Shown here piece by piece: positions 17,953 through 25,917 of a stretch of DNA of 64,000 nt. The position numbers and the translations under genes are program-made. Within the stretch, counting starts at the first letter, position 1. The number at the start of each line of letters is the position of its first letter. Source of the stretch: Pseudomonas caricapapayae (GTDB lineage: Bacteria; Pseudomonadota; Gammaproteobacteria; Pseudomonadales; Pseudomonadaceae). The stretch covers positions 115,127-179,126 of the forward strand of contig NZ_LJPW01000064.1 of NCBI RefSeq assembly GCF_001400735.1, written 5' to 3'. Below the pieces are notes generated by a model, which was given only the letters and a program-made list of their open reading frames with translations, made no database searches and was not told the origin of the DNA.

Positions 17953-18789
17953 ATGGCACGCCCGGAGCGTTGGACAACTGCAGTTCTGGATGTCGAGGCC
18001 GATGGTGGTTTGGCCGTGGTTCAGAGCGAACAGGGTTTTTTACTGGATGCCAACGGGGCAATGTTCCCCAGAGGCTGGTTGGCGGGCCTGGACCTGCCGG
18101 TACAGAGCGAGCACGGCATCGGCTATTTTGAAGGTGAGCCGGTATATTTGCTGGTGCTTGATCGTTCGGTTACGGTCGAGGGCTGCTCATGGCAAGGCTT
18201 GCGTCAGTTCATGCTTGAGGGCGATTTTGCGGTCTTCCAGATGCTGGGGTACGCCGCTCAGGTGAGCACGTGGGCCAGGGAACATCGCTTTTGCGGGGCC
18301 TGTGGTCGTGCGACGGTGCAGATTCGCGGAGAGCGGGCAATGTTCTGCGAGCATGACAACCTGCGTCTTTATCCGCGTATCTCCCCAAGCATGATCGTGC
18401 TGGTCACCCGTGGCGATGAAATCCTACTGGCCCGCTCGCCACGTTTTGTCACCGGCATGTACAGCGCGCTGGCCGGGTTTGTGGAGCCAGGAGAGTCTGC
18501 TGAAGATTGTGTGCATCGCGAAGTGATGGAAGAGGTGCAGGTACGCATCAAGAACCTGAAGTACATGGGCAGTCAGTGCTGGCCGTTTCCGCATTCAATG
18601 ATGCTCGGGTTCCATGCTGAGTATGACAGCGGAGAAATCGTGCCTCAGGCTGAAGAAATCGAAGATGCACGCTGGTTTCATGTCGATGACTTGCCGCCGT
18701 TGCCGGCCAACCGTTCCATCGCTCGCTACCTCATCGAGGCTTATCTGGCCGAGCGCTCAGGCGCCCCCGAACCAGTGTTGCCAGGCTAG
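17953..18789 (+). CDS. nudC: NADH pyrophosphatase / RNA-deNADding Nudix hydrolase NudC
   Basis: A 278-residue protein. The Nudix box runs from Gly175 (GFVEPGE) through REVMEEVQV at 189-197, followed by the NudC-type SQCWPFPHS. It hydrolyses NADH to NMNH and AMP, and NudC proteins also remove NAD caps from RNA. The zinc ribbon is odd: Cys114, Cys117 and Cys132 are present but the fourth position is Asp135 (FCEHD) instead of Cys. The ATG at 17953 has AGGAG eight bases upstream, which decides this start. The last 33 bp overlap the convergent TauE-like gene. Confidence 0.92.
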   Translation: MARPERWTTAVLDVEADGGLAVVQSEQGFLLDANGAMFPRGWLAGLDLPVQSEHGIGYFEGEPVYLLVLDRSVTVEGCSWQGLRQFMLEGDFAVFQMLGYAAQVSTWAREHRFCGACGRATVQIRGERAMFCEHDNLRLYPRISPSMIVLVTRGDEILLARSPRFVTGMYSALAGFVEPGESAEDCVHREVMEEVQVRIKNLKYMGSQCWPFPHSMMLGFHAEYDSGEIVPQAEEIEDARWFHVDDLPPLPANRSIARYLIEAYLAERSGAPEPVLPG

Positions 18790-19536
18790 GCGCACAGTCA
18801 GGCCCAATACGACGGTAATGAACACCGGACGGATGAATTTTGCACCGCCTTTGATCGCGGTGCCTGCGCCGAAGTAGGCACCTAGCATCACCGCAAGCCC
18901 CATGCTCAGGCCGATGATGTAATCCACCTGGCCGGAAAAGATGAATACCGACAGCGCCACGGCATTGCTGACAAAGTTCATGCTGCGTGCAACACCGCTC
19001 GCCTTGACCAGGTCGACCGGGTAGAGAAGCAACGTGCTGACCGTCCAGAAGGCACCGGTGCCCGGCCCTGCAACGCCATCATAGAAACCTAGCCCCAGCC
19101 CTTGCGGCAATTGCCATTTCTTTTTGATTGGCGCATTGCTGTCCAGCGGTGCCTTGGGCGTGCCGCCAAACAGCAAGTAAAGCCCGCAACCAAACACGAT
19201 CACCGGCAACATCTGGTTCAACCATTCCGCTGGCAGATAATGGGCGATGACTGCACCTGCTGCTGCACCCACCGCAGTGCCGACCACCGCGTGTATCCAC
19301 TGCTGCGGATGGAAAAGCTTGCGGCGGTAGAACGTGAAGCTGGCGGTTGCCGAACCAAACGTCGAGCTGAGCTTGTTGGTCCCCAGCACCAGATGCGGCG
19401 GCAGGCCTGCCGTCATCAAGGCCGGCGTGGTAAGCAGTCCGCCGCCACCGGCAATGGCGTCGATAAATCCCGCGATGAAGGCGACAGCAGCAAGGATGGC
19501 GAGGGTGGTCAGGTCGACGCTGAGTTCAAAAGGCAT
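18757..19536 (-). CDS. TauE/SafE-family membrane permease
   Basis: A 259-residue inner-membrane protein with about eight hydrophobic segments. The hallmark start [20 protein letters not shown] and [16 protein letters not shown] place it in the TauE/SafE (sulfite exporter, DUF81) family. [14 protein letters not shown] repeats the motif in the second half, showing the internal duplication of the family. Members export sulfite, sulfoacetate or other organic anions; the substrate here is unknown. It stands alone on the minus strand, its 3' end overlapping nudC by 33 bp. Confidence 0.9.
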   Translation of the reverse strand: MPFELSVDLTTLAILAAVAFIAGFIDAIAGGGGLLTTPALMTAGLPPHLVLGTNKLSSTFGSATASFTFYRRKLFHPQQWIHAVVGTAVGAAAGAVIAHYLPAEWLNQMLPVIVFGCGLYLLFGGTPKAPLDSNAPIKKKWQLPQGLGLGFYDGVAGPGTGAFWTVSTLLLYPVDLVKASGVARSMNFVSNAVALSVFIFSGQVDYIIGLSMGLAVMLGAYFGAGTAIKGGAKFIRPVFITVVLGLTVRLAWQHWFGGA

Positions 19537-19627
19537 GGTGGCAGGCGTGCTTGCAGGGAGAGGCGAGAGGGCAGAATGGCTGCCGGAATGTGGCGCATTC
19601 TACCCCCTTGGCAAGCGTTGCAGGAAG

Positions 19628-20776
19628 TCAGATATCGCTGAGTGCGACCCAGCGTTGCTCTGCGGCGGCAAGGCGAATGGCTGTCGCCAGACGCTCGATC
19701 TGCCAGGCTTCTTCGAAGTCCGGACCACGGCAGCCCTGACCGCATACCGCCTGGACGAGCGCCTGTACTTCAAGGGCCTTGAGTTCGTTGTAACCCAACT
19801 GATGGCCGGGAGCAGGGCAGAATGCCGCATAACCGGGTTGCGCAGGGCCCGCCAGCAGACGCTGGAAACCATCGCGCCCGGTTGCACCTGTGCGGTAGAT
19901 ACGCAACTCGTTCAGGCGCTCCTGATCAAACGCCAGTGTGCCCTTGGTGCCACTGATTTCGAAGCTCAGGTGGTTTTTGTAGCCGTGTTTGAGCCAACTG
20001 CTGCTGAAGGTACCGCGCGCACCGTTGGCGAAGCGCAGCAGTGCATGGGTCTGATCATCCACGGCGATGGCACGCATCTCATGACTGCCGGTGCTGGCAG
20101 GCCGTTGGCGGTGGACGGTGCTGGCGTCGGCGCAGACCGCTTGCACATCGCCCAGCAGATGGCGAGCCATGGCCAGCAAGTGACTGCCCAGATCGGCGAG
20201 CGCGCCGCCCGCATGCGCGGCTTCACAACGCCAGGACCATGGCGAAGACGGATTGCCCATGAAGTCTTCACTGAACTCGCCCTGAAAACTGACGATATCG
20301 CCCAGCTCTCCCGCTTCGATCATTTCTCTGGCGAGGCCGATCATCGGGTTGTGCTGGTAGTTGTAGCCGACTTGAGTGATGACTCCGGCGGCTTTGGCGC
20401 TTTGGCGCATCTCATCAGCCTGGGCGAGACTCACCGCCAATGGCTTTTCGCAATAAACTGCCTTGCCCGCAGCGATGGCGGACATTGCCATGGGGAAGTG
20501 CAAATGATTGGGCGTGGTGATCGCCACGATCTGTACGTGCGGATCATGGATCAATTGCTGCCAGTCCGCATGGCTGCGATCAAAGCCCCAGGCGTTCGCA
20601 CATTGTTCAGCCCTGGCGCTGTCGGCATCTGCGACGGCGACCAGCCGGATGCGTGCTGGCAGCTCAAGGGCGGCGTTGGCATTGCCAAACGCCAAGGCAT
20701 GGGCGCGGCCCATGAAGCCGGTGCCGATCAGCCCGACGCCCAATTGCGGCTGAGATGTAAAAGAGGATTCCCGCAT
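19628..20776 (-). CDS. Gfo/Idh/MocA-family NAD(P)-dependent oxidoreductase
   Basis: A 382-residue dehydrogenase. The N-terminal Rossmann fold shows GLIGTGFMGRAHALAFGNA, and the family motif is EKPLAVSLAQADEM with the catalytic-domain lysine. The C-terminal domain has LGSHLLAMARHLLGDV, GTFSSSW and FEISGTKGTLAFDQERLNEL. Family members oxidise inositols, sugars or sugar acids; the substrate is not readable. GGAG lies before the ATG at 20776, and the leader contains an AACAACAAT motif and an AT-rich inverted repeat. These suggest its own regulator and catabolite repression. The permease gene downstream is 92 bp away. Confidence 0.88.
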   Translation of the reverse strand: MRESSFTSQPQLGVGLIGTGFMGRAHALAFGNANAALELPARIRLVAVADADSARAEQCANAWGFDRSHADWQQLIHDPHVQIVAITTPNHLHFPMAMSAIAAGKAVYCEKPLAVSLAQADEMRQSAKAAGVITQVGYNYQHNPMIGLAREMIEAGELGDIVSFQGEFSEDFMGNPSSPWSWRCEAAHAGGALADLGSHLLAMARHLLGDVQAVCADASTVHRQRPASTGSHEMRAIAVDDQTHALLRFANGARGTFSSSWLKHGYKNHLSFEISGTKGTLAFDQERLNELRIYRTGATGRDGFQRLLAGPAQPGYAAFCPAPGHQLGYNELKALEVQALVQAVCGQGCRGPDFEEAWQIERLATAIRLAAAEQRWVALSDI

Positions 20777-20793
20777 GACATTCTCCAGAGAGG

Positions 20794-20804
20794 ATTGTTG
20801 TTAT
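20794..20804 (-). promoter_or_regulatory. CA motif in the leader of the Gfo/Idh dehydrogenase gene
   Basis: The minus strand reads ATAACAACAAT, ending 17 bases before the ATG and directly upstream of the GGAG ribosome site. It matches the A-rich CA motif bound by Hfq/Crc. Position next to the ribosome site is what repression would need; binding is inferred. Confidence 0.5.
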
Positions 20805-20806
20805 GC

Positions 20807-20839
20807 GGAAAATATATTCCATATAGATAAAATATGGAA
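20807..20839. promoter_or_regulatory. AT-rich inverted repeat upstream of the Gfo/Idh gene
   Basis: TTCCATAT (20817-20824) and ATATGGAA (20832-20839) are perfect 8-bp arms separated by 7 bases. An overlapping dyad GGAA-AATATA-TTCC occupies 20807-20820. The block is strikingly AT-rich for this window and lies 31-63 bp upstream of the start codon, where an operator would be. The regulator is unknown. Confidence 0.55.
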
Positions 20840-20879
20840 AATTAATTCATTTTTTTGGTGCGACGTTCAGATCAAGCCC

Positions 20880-21647
20880 TCAGGACAGGAAGCCGCCATC
20901 TACGTTCAGCGCTACGCCAGTGGTGTAGCTGGATGCCTCACTCGCCAGATAAAGGACGGCACCAGCCATTTCGCTGGGGGCTGCGACGCGTTTCAACGGG
21001 ATCTGCGACAGCGCCATGTTGAGGATCGCATCATTCTTGACCAGCGCTGAGGCGAACTTGGTGTCTGTCAACCCGGGGAGCAATGCGTTGCAGCGGATAC
21101 CGAACTCTGCGCATTCCTTGGCAAACACCTTGGTCATGTTGACCACCGCTGCCTTGGTCATTGAATAGACACCCTGATAGGCACCAGGCGACACCGCATT
21201 GATGGATGCAACGTTGATGATGCTGCCGCCACCACCTTCGCGCATCAGCTTGCCGGCCTCCACTGACATGAAAAAGTAACCACGGATGTTGACGTCGACT
21301 GTCTTCTGGAAGGCACCGGGGTCAGTGTCCAGTACATTGCAGAACTGCGGGTTGGTGGCCGCATTGTTGACCAGCACATCCAGGCGCCCGAATTGCTGAC
21401 GAATCTGGGCAAAGACGGCGGTTATCTGCTCCATCTCACCGATGTGGCAGGCAATCGCCGTCGCCTTGCCACCCTCATTGACAATGGCGTCGGCGACCGC
21501 CTGGCAGCCGTCGAGCCTGCGGCTTGACACAACGACATGTGCGCCCTGTAGGGCAAGCAGTCGGGCAATGGCTTCGCCGATTCCCCGGCTGGCACCTGAA
21601 ACGAATGCAACCTTGCCATCAAGGTCGAAAAGCTGGGTTCTGGACAT
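20880..21647 (-). CDS. Short-chain dehydrogenase/reductase (SDR)
   Basis: A 255-residue classical SDR. The cofactor motif is SGASRGIG near residue 18, then NNAA near 92, a catalytic serine in VASINAVS and the YSMTK catalytic pair. The C-terminus (GVALNVDGGFLS) is typical. SRR after the second strand suggests NADP preference, which is inference. It lies 27 bp downstream of an APH-like kinase gene on the same strand, so the two form an operon. That pairing is frequent next to fatty-acyl-CoA genes, so a hydroxyacyl or alcohol substrate is plausible but not shown. Confidence 0.88.
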   Translation of the reverse strand: MSRTQLFDLDGKVAFVSGASRGIGEAIARLLALQGAHVVVSSRRLDGCQAVADAIVNEGGKATAIACHIGEMEQITAVFAQIRQQFGRLDVLVNNAATNPQFCNVLDTDPGAFQKTVDVNIRGYFFMSVEAGKLMREGGGGSIINVASINAVSPGAYQGVYSMTKAAVVNMTKVFAKECAEFGIRCNALLPGLTDTKFASALVKNDAILNMALSQIPLKRVAAPSEMAGAVLYLASEASSYTTGVALNVDGGFLS

Positions 21648-21674
21648 GTCATTTCCTTGTCTTGGTGCGGTTTG

Positions 21675-22742
21675 TTACAAGCTGGATCTGGCGATAACGT
21701 TCAGGCTCATTTGCTCCAGCAGCCTGTTCATGTCGATGAACCGGGCAAAGCGCTTGTCCTGAGTCTGGCCGTGAAAAAAGCGGTAGTAAATCTGTTGCAC
21801 GATACCGGCCAGACGAAACAGGCCGTAGGTGTAATAGAAATCGAAATTGTCGATACGGATGCCCGAGCGTTCGGCGTAATAGTCGACGAATGCCTGGCGT
21901 GTCAGCATGCCTGGGGCATTGCTCGGCTGGCGACGTGTCAACTGAACCGGTAGCGGATCGTCAGCCTGGACCCAGTAGGCGAGCGTGTTGCCGAGGTCCA
22001 TCAACGGATCGCCGAGCGTGGTCAGCTCCCAGTCCAGCACGCCGATGATGCGCATCGGGTTGGCAGGATCGAGGATCACATTGTCGAAGCGATAGTCGTT
22101 ATGCACGATGCTGGAAACAGGCGAGTCGGCGGGCATTTTGTCGACCAGCCAGCGTTTGACCTGGTCCCATGCCGGGGCATCCGGCGTCAGTGCTTTTTCA
22201 TAGCGCTCGGACCAGCCGGAGATCTGCCGCTGAACATAGCCCTGCGGCTTGCCAAGATCACCCAACCCGCAGGCTTGATAATCGACGCGGTGCAGGTCTA
22301 CCAGCTTGTCGATGAAGCTCTTGCACAAGTCTTCGGTCTGCTGTGCTTCCAGAGCCAGCCCGGGTGGGAGGTCGGAGCGCAGGATGACCCCTCTGACGCG
22401 CTGCATTACGTAAAACTCCGAGCCGATCACCGACTCGTCCGTGCAGTACAGGTAAGCTTCGGGGCAATACGGGAATGCACGCTTGAGCTGGTTGAGAATG
22501 CGGTATTCACGACCCATGTCGTGCGCCGATCGTGCCTTGTGTCCGAAAGGGGGGCGACGCAGTACCAACTCTCGCTCAGGGTACTGAATCAGATAGGTCA
22601 GATTCGATGCTCCACCCGGGAACTGGCTGATTGCCGGAGCGCCCTGCAGATCCGGCATATGCATCTTCAGGTACGGATCTATCAGGGAAGCGTCCAGTTC
22701 TTCGCCGGCGCGAATCTCGGTGGACTGGTCAGTCAGTGCCAT
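21675..22742 (-). CDS. APH-like phosphotransferase (ACAD10/11 N-terminal type)
   Basis: A 355-residue kinase-fold protein of the aminoglycoside phosphotransferase family. It has the nucleotide-binding start FPGGASNLTYLI, the lysine-equivalent strand LVLRRPP, the catalytic loop IVHNDYRFDNVILD and the metal-binding GVLDWELTTLGDPLMDLG. The closest recognisable type is the kinase domain of ACAD10/11, which phosphorylates 4-hydroxyacyl-CoAs in degradation of 4-hydroxy acids. That function is transferred by family resemblance only. It is the first gene of a two-gene unit with the SDR. Drug resistance is not suggested by the context. Confidence 0.85.
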   Translation of the reverse strand: MALTDQSTEIRAGEELDASLIDPYLKMHMPDLQGAPAISQFPGGASNLTYLIQYPERELVLRRPPFGHKARSAHDMGREYRILNQLKRAFPYCPEAYLYCTDESVIGSEFYVMQRVRGVILRSDLPPGLALEAQQTEDLCKSFIDKLVDLHRVDYQACGLGDLGKPQGYVQRQISGWSERYEKALTPDAPAWDQVKRWLVDKMPADSPVSSIVHNDYRFDNVILDPANPMRIIGVLDWELTTLGDPLMDLGNTLAYWVQADDPLPVQLTRRQPSNAPGMLTRQAFVDYYAERSGIRIDNFDFYYTYGLFRLAGIVQQIYYRFFHGQTQDKRFARFIDMNRLLEQMSLNVIARSSL

Positions 22743-22887
22743 ACGTATCCCTAGTGTTTATTATGGTCAGCTCAAACTATTGACTAATCTAATGAGCGTC
22801 CAGGCCCTGAGCAAGCTGGTGACAGCTTTATAGGCTAGCGTATTGCCGGGCAATCAGTGGCTCTGATTGCTAAATGTTACGGACAAA

Positions 22888-22915
22888 AAAACCGAAGCTG
22901 GCGGGCTTCGGTTTT
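22888..22915 (-). terminator. Rho-independent terminator after the SCP2 gene
   Basis: Arms AAAACCGAAG and CTTCGGTTTT pair over 10 bp around an 8-base loop; on the minus strand the hairpin runs into a stretch of T's. It lies 31 bp beyond the SCP2 stop and separates that gene from the APH-SDR pair. Confidence 0.85.
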
Positions 22916-22945
22916 CAGGGGTGCAGCATCTGAACCGCCAGGCGT

Positions 22946-23263
22946 TTAAACCGGGAACAGTTCGCTGAGCTTCATGGCCAGCATCATGTCGCCCTCGGCG
23001 CGCAGTTTGCCGCCCATGAACGCCTGCATGCCATCGGTCTCGCCGCTGACGATGCCCTTGAGGGTTTCGCTGTCCATGACCAGAGTCACGTTGGCGTCCG
23101 GGTTTTCGCCTTCCTGCAATTCGCAGGTGCTGTCTTTGACGATCAGCGCGTAGTGTTTGTCTTCGTCGGTGATGTTGAAGCCGAAGACCAGATCCAGCCC
23201 GGCAGCCGCAGCCGGGTTGAACTTGTTTTTCATGGTCTGTACGGCGTCTGCTACTGAGGTCAT
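22946..23263 (-). CDS. SCP2 sterol-carrier domain protein
   Basis: A 105-residue protein consisting of one SCP2 domain: NPAAAAGLDLVFGFNITDEDKHYALIVKDSTCELQ, then ANVTLVMDSETLKGIVSGETDGMQAFMGGKLRAEGDMMLAMKL. These small folds bind lipids or fatty-acyl-CoAs in a hydrophobic tunnel. It is downstream of the histidine-phosphatase gene (55 bp gap) on the same strand and is closed by a strong terminator. Lipid or acyl-CoA handling is consistent with the APH and SDR genes next door, but no ligand can be assigned. Confidence 0.88.
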   Translation of the reverse strand: MTSVADAVQTMKNKFNPAAAAGLDLVFGFNITDEDKHYALIVKDSTCELQEGENPDANVTLVMDSETLKGIVSGETDGMQAFMGGKLRAEGDMMLAMKLSELFPV

Positions 23264-23318
23264 GTCTTGATCCTTTTGTGGTGAGTGCTTGCGTCCGTAG
23301 GGACGCGATTGGCCGGGC

Positions 23319-24029
23319 TCAGCGATAGGTAATGAGCTCCGGCGTCTTCAGCAGTTGCAAATGCGTGTAACCGTTGAAGGAAGCCAGGGTAACGTCGTTG
23401 CCTTTGAATTTAAGCCGATGCAGCGAAGTGTTGACGATATGCCAGTGAAGCGCCAATGCGTTCAATGCGGGCATTCCGGTAACAAGGTGCAGCAGGGCGG
23501 TAATGGTGCCGCCGGATGTGAATACAGCAATGCGCTCATGAGGGCCGGCGGTCTGGAGGATTCTCTTCAGACCTGCTTCAACGCCGGCGACAAAACCCTG
23601 CCAGCTTTGCAGCCCCGGCGTGTCATGGCTGCCACTGAGCCAGCGCGTGGTTATCAGGTTGAACAGCCGTTGAAACCCTGCGGGGTTGCCGACAACGTCG
23701 CGCAGAATGTCCAGCGCTTGGGGTTCGTCGCCGAGCATCGCCGGGATCAGAGCACGGATCACCCCTTCGGCGTCGAATTCGTCGAAAGCGCTGTCCAGTT
23801 GCAGGGGTGGCGCTTCAAGACCGGCTTCGGTGTACTGGCCCAGCACATGCTGTGCGGTGTCTTTCTGGCGCAGGAGTTCACCGGATATGCAGCGGTCGAA
23901 CGTCAGGCCCAGTTGGGCAAGGTGGGCACCCAGCACTTGAGACTGACGAATGCCAACAGGCGACAGGACGTCGTAATTGTCTGCACCAAATGAGGCCTGG
24001 CCATGTCGTATGAGGTAGATGCTGCCCAC
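23319..24029 (-). CDS. Histidine phosphatase family protein
   Basis: A 236-residue protein of the phosphoglycerate-mutase-like branch. The catalytic RHG motif is LIRHGQASFG with His9; the second conserved region FTSGGTITALLHLVTG carries the late loop, although the usual second histidine after the SG motif is not obvious to me. The substrate cannot be predicted. It begins the two-gene unit with the SCP2 gene and is divergent from sohB with a 205-bp gap. Confidence 0.8.
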   Translation of the reverse strand: MGSIYLIRHGQASFGADNYDVLSPVGIRQSQVLGAHLAQLGLTFDRCISGELLRQKDTAQHVLGQYTEAGLEAPPLQLDSAFDEFDAEGVIRALIPAMLGDEPQALDILRDVVGNPAGFQRLFNLITTRWLSGSHDTPGLQSWQGFVAGVEAGLKRILQTAGPHERIAVFTSGGTITALLHLVTGMPALNALALHWHIVNTSLHRLKFKGNDVTLASFNGYTHLQLLKTPELITYR

Positions 24030-24234
24030 GTCCGTATCTTCTCGGTACGCTGAAGGTTCGTCGAGGTTATGAGGGATGCCGGGGAACTGTCAATGAAAAA
24101 ACATACGCTCGTTTGAAATCATCGTTTTAATGGTTTGTAACGGCTCGGTCGCTGGTGCACCGCACCGGGCGTCGGTATGCTGCATTCATCGCGGCCCTTG
24201 GTTGGTAAGGGCCTGAAGCACATGAGGGATATTC

Positions 24235-25257
24235 GTGGATTTCGTTGTCGATTACGCAAGTTTTCTGGCTAAAACCGTGACGCTGGTAATCGCCATTGTG
24301 GTGGTGCTGGTTGCAATTGCCTCCATGCGTGGCAAGGGGCGTCGCAAGTCGGCCGGGCAGTTGCAGGTCACCCGGCTCAATGATTTCTACAAGGGGCTGC
24401 GCGAGCGGCTCGAGCAGTCGTTGCTCGACAAGGATCGCCTTAAGACGCTGCGCAAGGAGCAGGGCAAAGCTCTGAAGAAAGACAAAAAGCAGGCCGAGCA
24501 CAAGGCCCGAGTCTACGTGCTGGATTTCGACGGCGACATCAAGGCTTCGGCGACTGAAAGCATGCGTCATGAAATCACCGCACTGCTGACGCTGGCCACC
24601 GACAAGGACGAAGTGGTCCTGCGTCTGGAAAGCGGCGGCGGCATGGTGCACAGCTACGGTCTGGCATCTTCGCAGCTGGCGCGCATCAGGCAGGCGGGTA
24701 TTCCGCTTACCGTATGCATCGACAAGGTAGCCGCCAGCGGCGGGTACATGATGGCCTGCATCGGCAACAAGATTATCAGCGCACCGTTCGCCGTCCTCGG
24801 GTCCATTGGCGTTGTGGCGCAGTTGCCCAATGTCAATCGCCTGCTGAAAAAGCATGACATCGATTTCGAAGTGCTGACCGCCGGCGAATACAAGCGCACC
24901 CTGACCGTTTTTGGCGAAAACACCGAGAAGGGCCGTGAGAAATTCCAGCAGGACCTGGACATCACCCATGATCTGTTCAAGAACTTCGTTGCCAGCTACC
25001 GCCCGCAATTGTCCATCGACGAAGTAGCGACGGGCGAGGTGTGGTTGGGTATGGCAGCGTTAGACAAACTGTTGGTCGACGAACTCAAGACCAGTGACGA
25101 ATACCTGGCCGAGCGAGCCAGGGAGGCAGACGTGTTCCACCTGCACTACGTGCAACGCAAGAGCCTGCCGGAGCGCATGGGCATGGCTGCGGCTATATCA
25201 GCGGATCAGATGGCTGCGAAGTGGTGGGGGCGTTTGACCCAGCAGCGTTTCTGGTAG
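24235..25257 (+). CDS. sohB: Inner-membrane serine peptidase SohB
   Basis: A 340-residue protease of the S49 (SppA/SohB) family. There is one N-terminal membrane segment (residues 12-30, TVTLVIAIVVVLVAIAS), then a basic, charged linker about 31-92, then the catalytic domain. The nucleophile is Ser168 in DKVAASGGYMMACIG and the general base is Lys220 in TAGEYKRTL, giving a Ser-Lys dyad. SohB is an inner-membrane protease with its active domain in the periplasm. It starts at a GTG with GAGGGAT upstream. It stands alone on the plus strand. Confidence 0.92.
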   Translation: MDFVVDYASFLAKTVTLVIAIVVVLVAIASMRGKGRRKSAGQLQVTRLNDFYKGLRERLEQSLLDKDRLKTLRKEQGKALKKDKKQAEHKARVYVLDFDGDIKASATESMRHEITALLTLATDKDEVVLRLESGGGMVHSYGLASSQLARIRQAGIPLTVCIDKVAASGGYMMACIGNKIISAPFAVLGSIGVVAQLPNVNRLLKKHDIDFEVLTAGEYKRTLTVFGENTEKGREKFQQDLDITHDLFKNFVASYRPQLSIDEVATGEVWLGMAALDKLLVDELKTSDEYLAERAREADVFHLHYVQRKSLPERMGMAAAISADQMAAKWWGRLTQQRFW

Positions 25258-25316
25258 GTGCGGGCGAAAGACTGACCTGAGTCGACTCCTAATCCACCCG
25301 ACACCACAGAACCGCC

Positions 25317-25372
25317 GTGTGACGCAGAGCGTCAGGACTGCATTCCGATGCGCAGCGTCGGCACGATAATCA
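25317..25372. repeat. P. syringae-type extragenic paired-hairpin repeat
   Basis: Two small hairpins lie side by side between convergent sohB and the DUF934 gene: GACGC-AGA-GCGTC (25321-25333) and CCGATGC-GCA-GCGTCGG (25345-25361), joined by GGACTGCATT and followed by CACGATA. The pattern of a GACGC hairpin, GCATT-CC and a second GC-rich hairpin is one I associate with repeated extragenic elements of P. syringae and relatives. Copy number cannot be judged from one window. Confidence 0.55.
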
Positions 25373-25422
25373 AAGTCTCGTGCCCAGCCATGAGCACGTC
25401 GACCAAGTATCAGGTGCCTGAC

Positions 25423-25917
25423 TCAGCGGCGGCGAAACAGCGGCAGTGGCTCGTCGGTCGCGGCCTGATAGGTGACCGAAAAATCTTTCAGGCCTTCCAG
25501 TGCTTCGTACGGATCCTTGTCGGCACGCACCGCAAACGCGTCGAAGCCACAACGGCGCATATAGAACAGCTGGTCGCGCAGCACATCACCGATGGCACGC
25601 AACTCACCTTTGTAGCCGAAACGATCACGCAACAGGCGCGCATTCGAGAAGCTGCGACCGTCCGTGAAGGCCGGGAAATTGAGAGCGATGACCTGAAACT
25701 GGTCGACGTCCGCTCCGATCTCTTCGGCTTCTTCATCGCTGTCCAGCCATACGCCCAGGCCCCCGTCGCGGGCCTTGAGCGCATGAGCGTGTTCACGCCA
25801 CAGTGCCAGGGGCACGATCAGGTCATCAGCGTTCGACAGGCTGTCAAAGGTGGTTTCCTTGGGCAGCAGATGCCAGGTTTCATCAATGACTTCGTTGTTC
25901 TTAATGATTCGCTGCAT
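25423..25917 (-). CDS. DUF934 protein, sulfite-reductase partner
   Basis: A 164-residue protein of the DUF934 family, which sits beside cysI in many proteobacteria and is thought to take part in sulfite reduction. Recognisable blocks are LIVPLALWREHAHALKAR, IALNFPAFTDGRSFSNARLLR and GDVLRDQLFYMRRCGFDAF. The ATG at 25917 (MQRIIKNNEVIDETW) lies inside the end of cysI, giving a 17-bp overlap and hence translational coupling. No catalytic residues are established. The function is known only by association; an electron-transfer or assembly role for CysI is possible. Confidence 0.85.
   Translation of the reverse strand: MQRIIKNNEVIDETWHLLPKETTFDSLSNADDLIVPLALWREHAHALKARDGGLGVWLDSDEEAEEIGADVDQFQVIALNFPAFTDGRSFSNARLLRDRFGYKGELRAIGDVLRDQLFYMRRCGFDAFAVRADKDPYEALEGLKDFSVTYQAATDEPLPLFRRR

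Noticed and set aside
19334..20830. 498-codon plus-strand frame across the TauE-like and Gfo/Idh genes
   Set aside because: It runs antisense through two conserved genes and has no recognisable domain.
21675..22742. Aminoglycoside resistance kinase
   Set aside because: The fold is shared, but the sequence type and the SDR and SCP2 context point to acyl-CoA metabolism.
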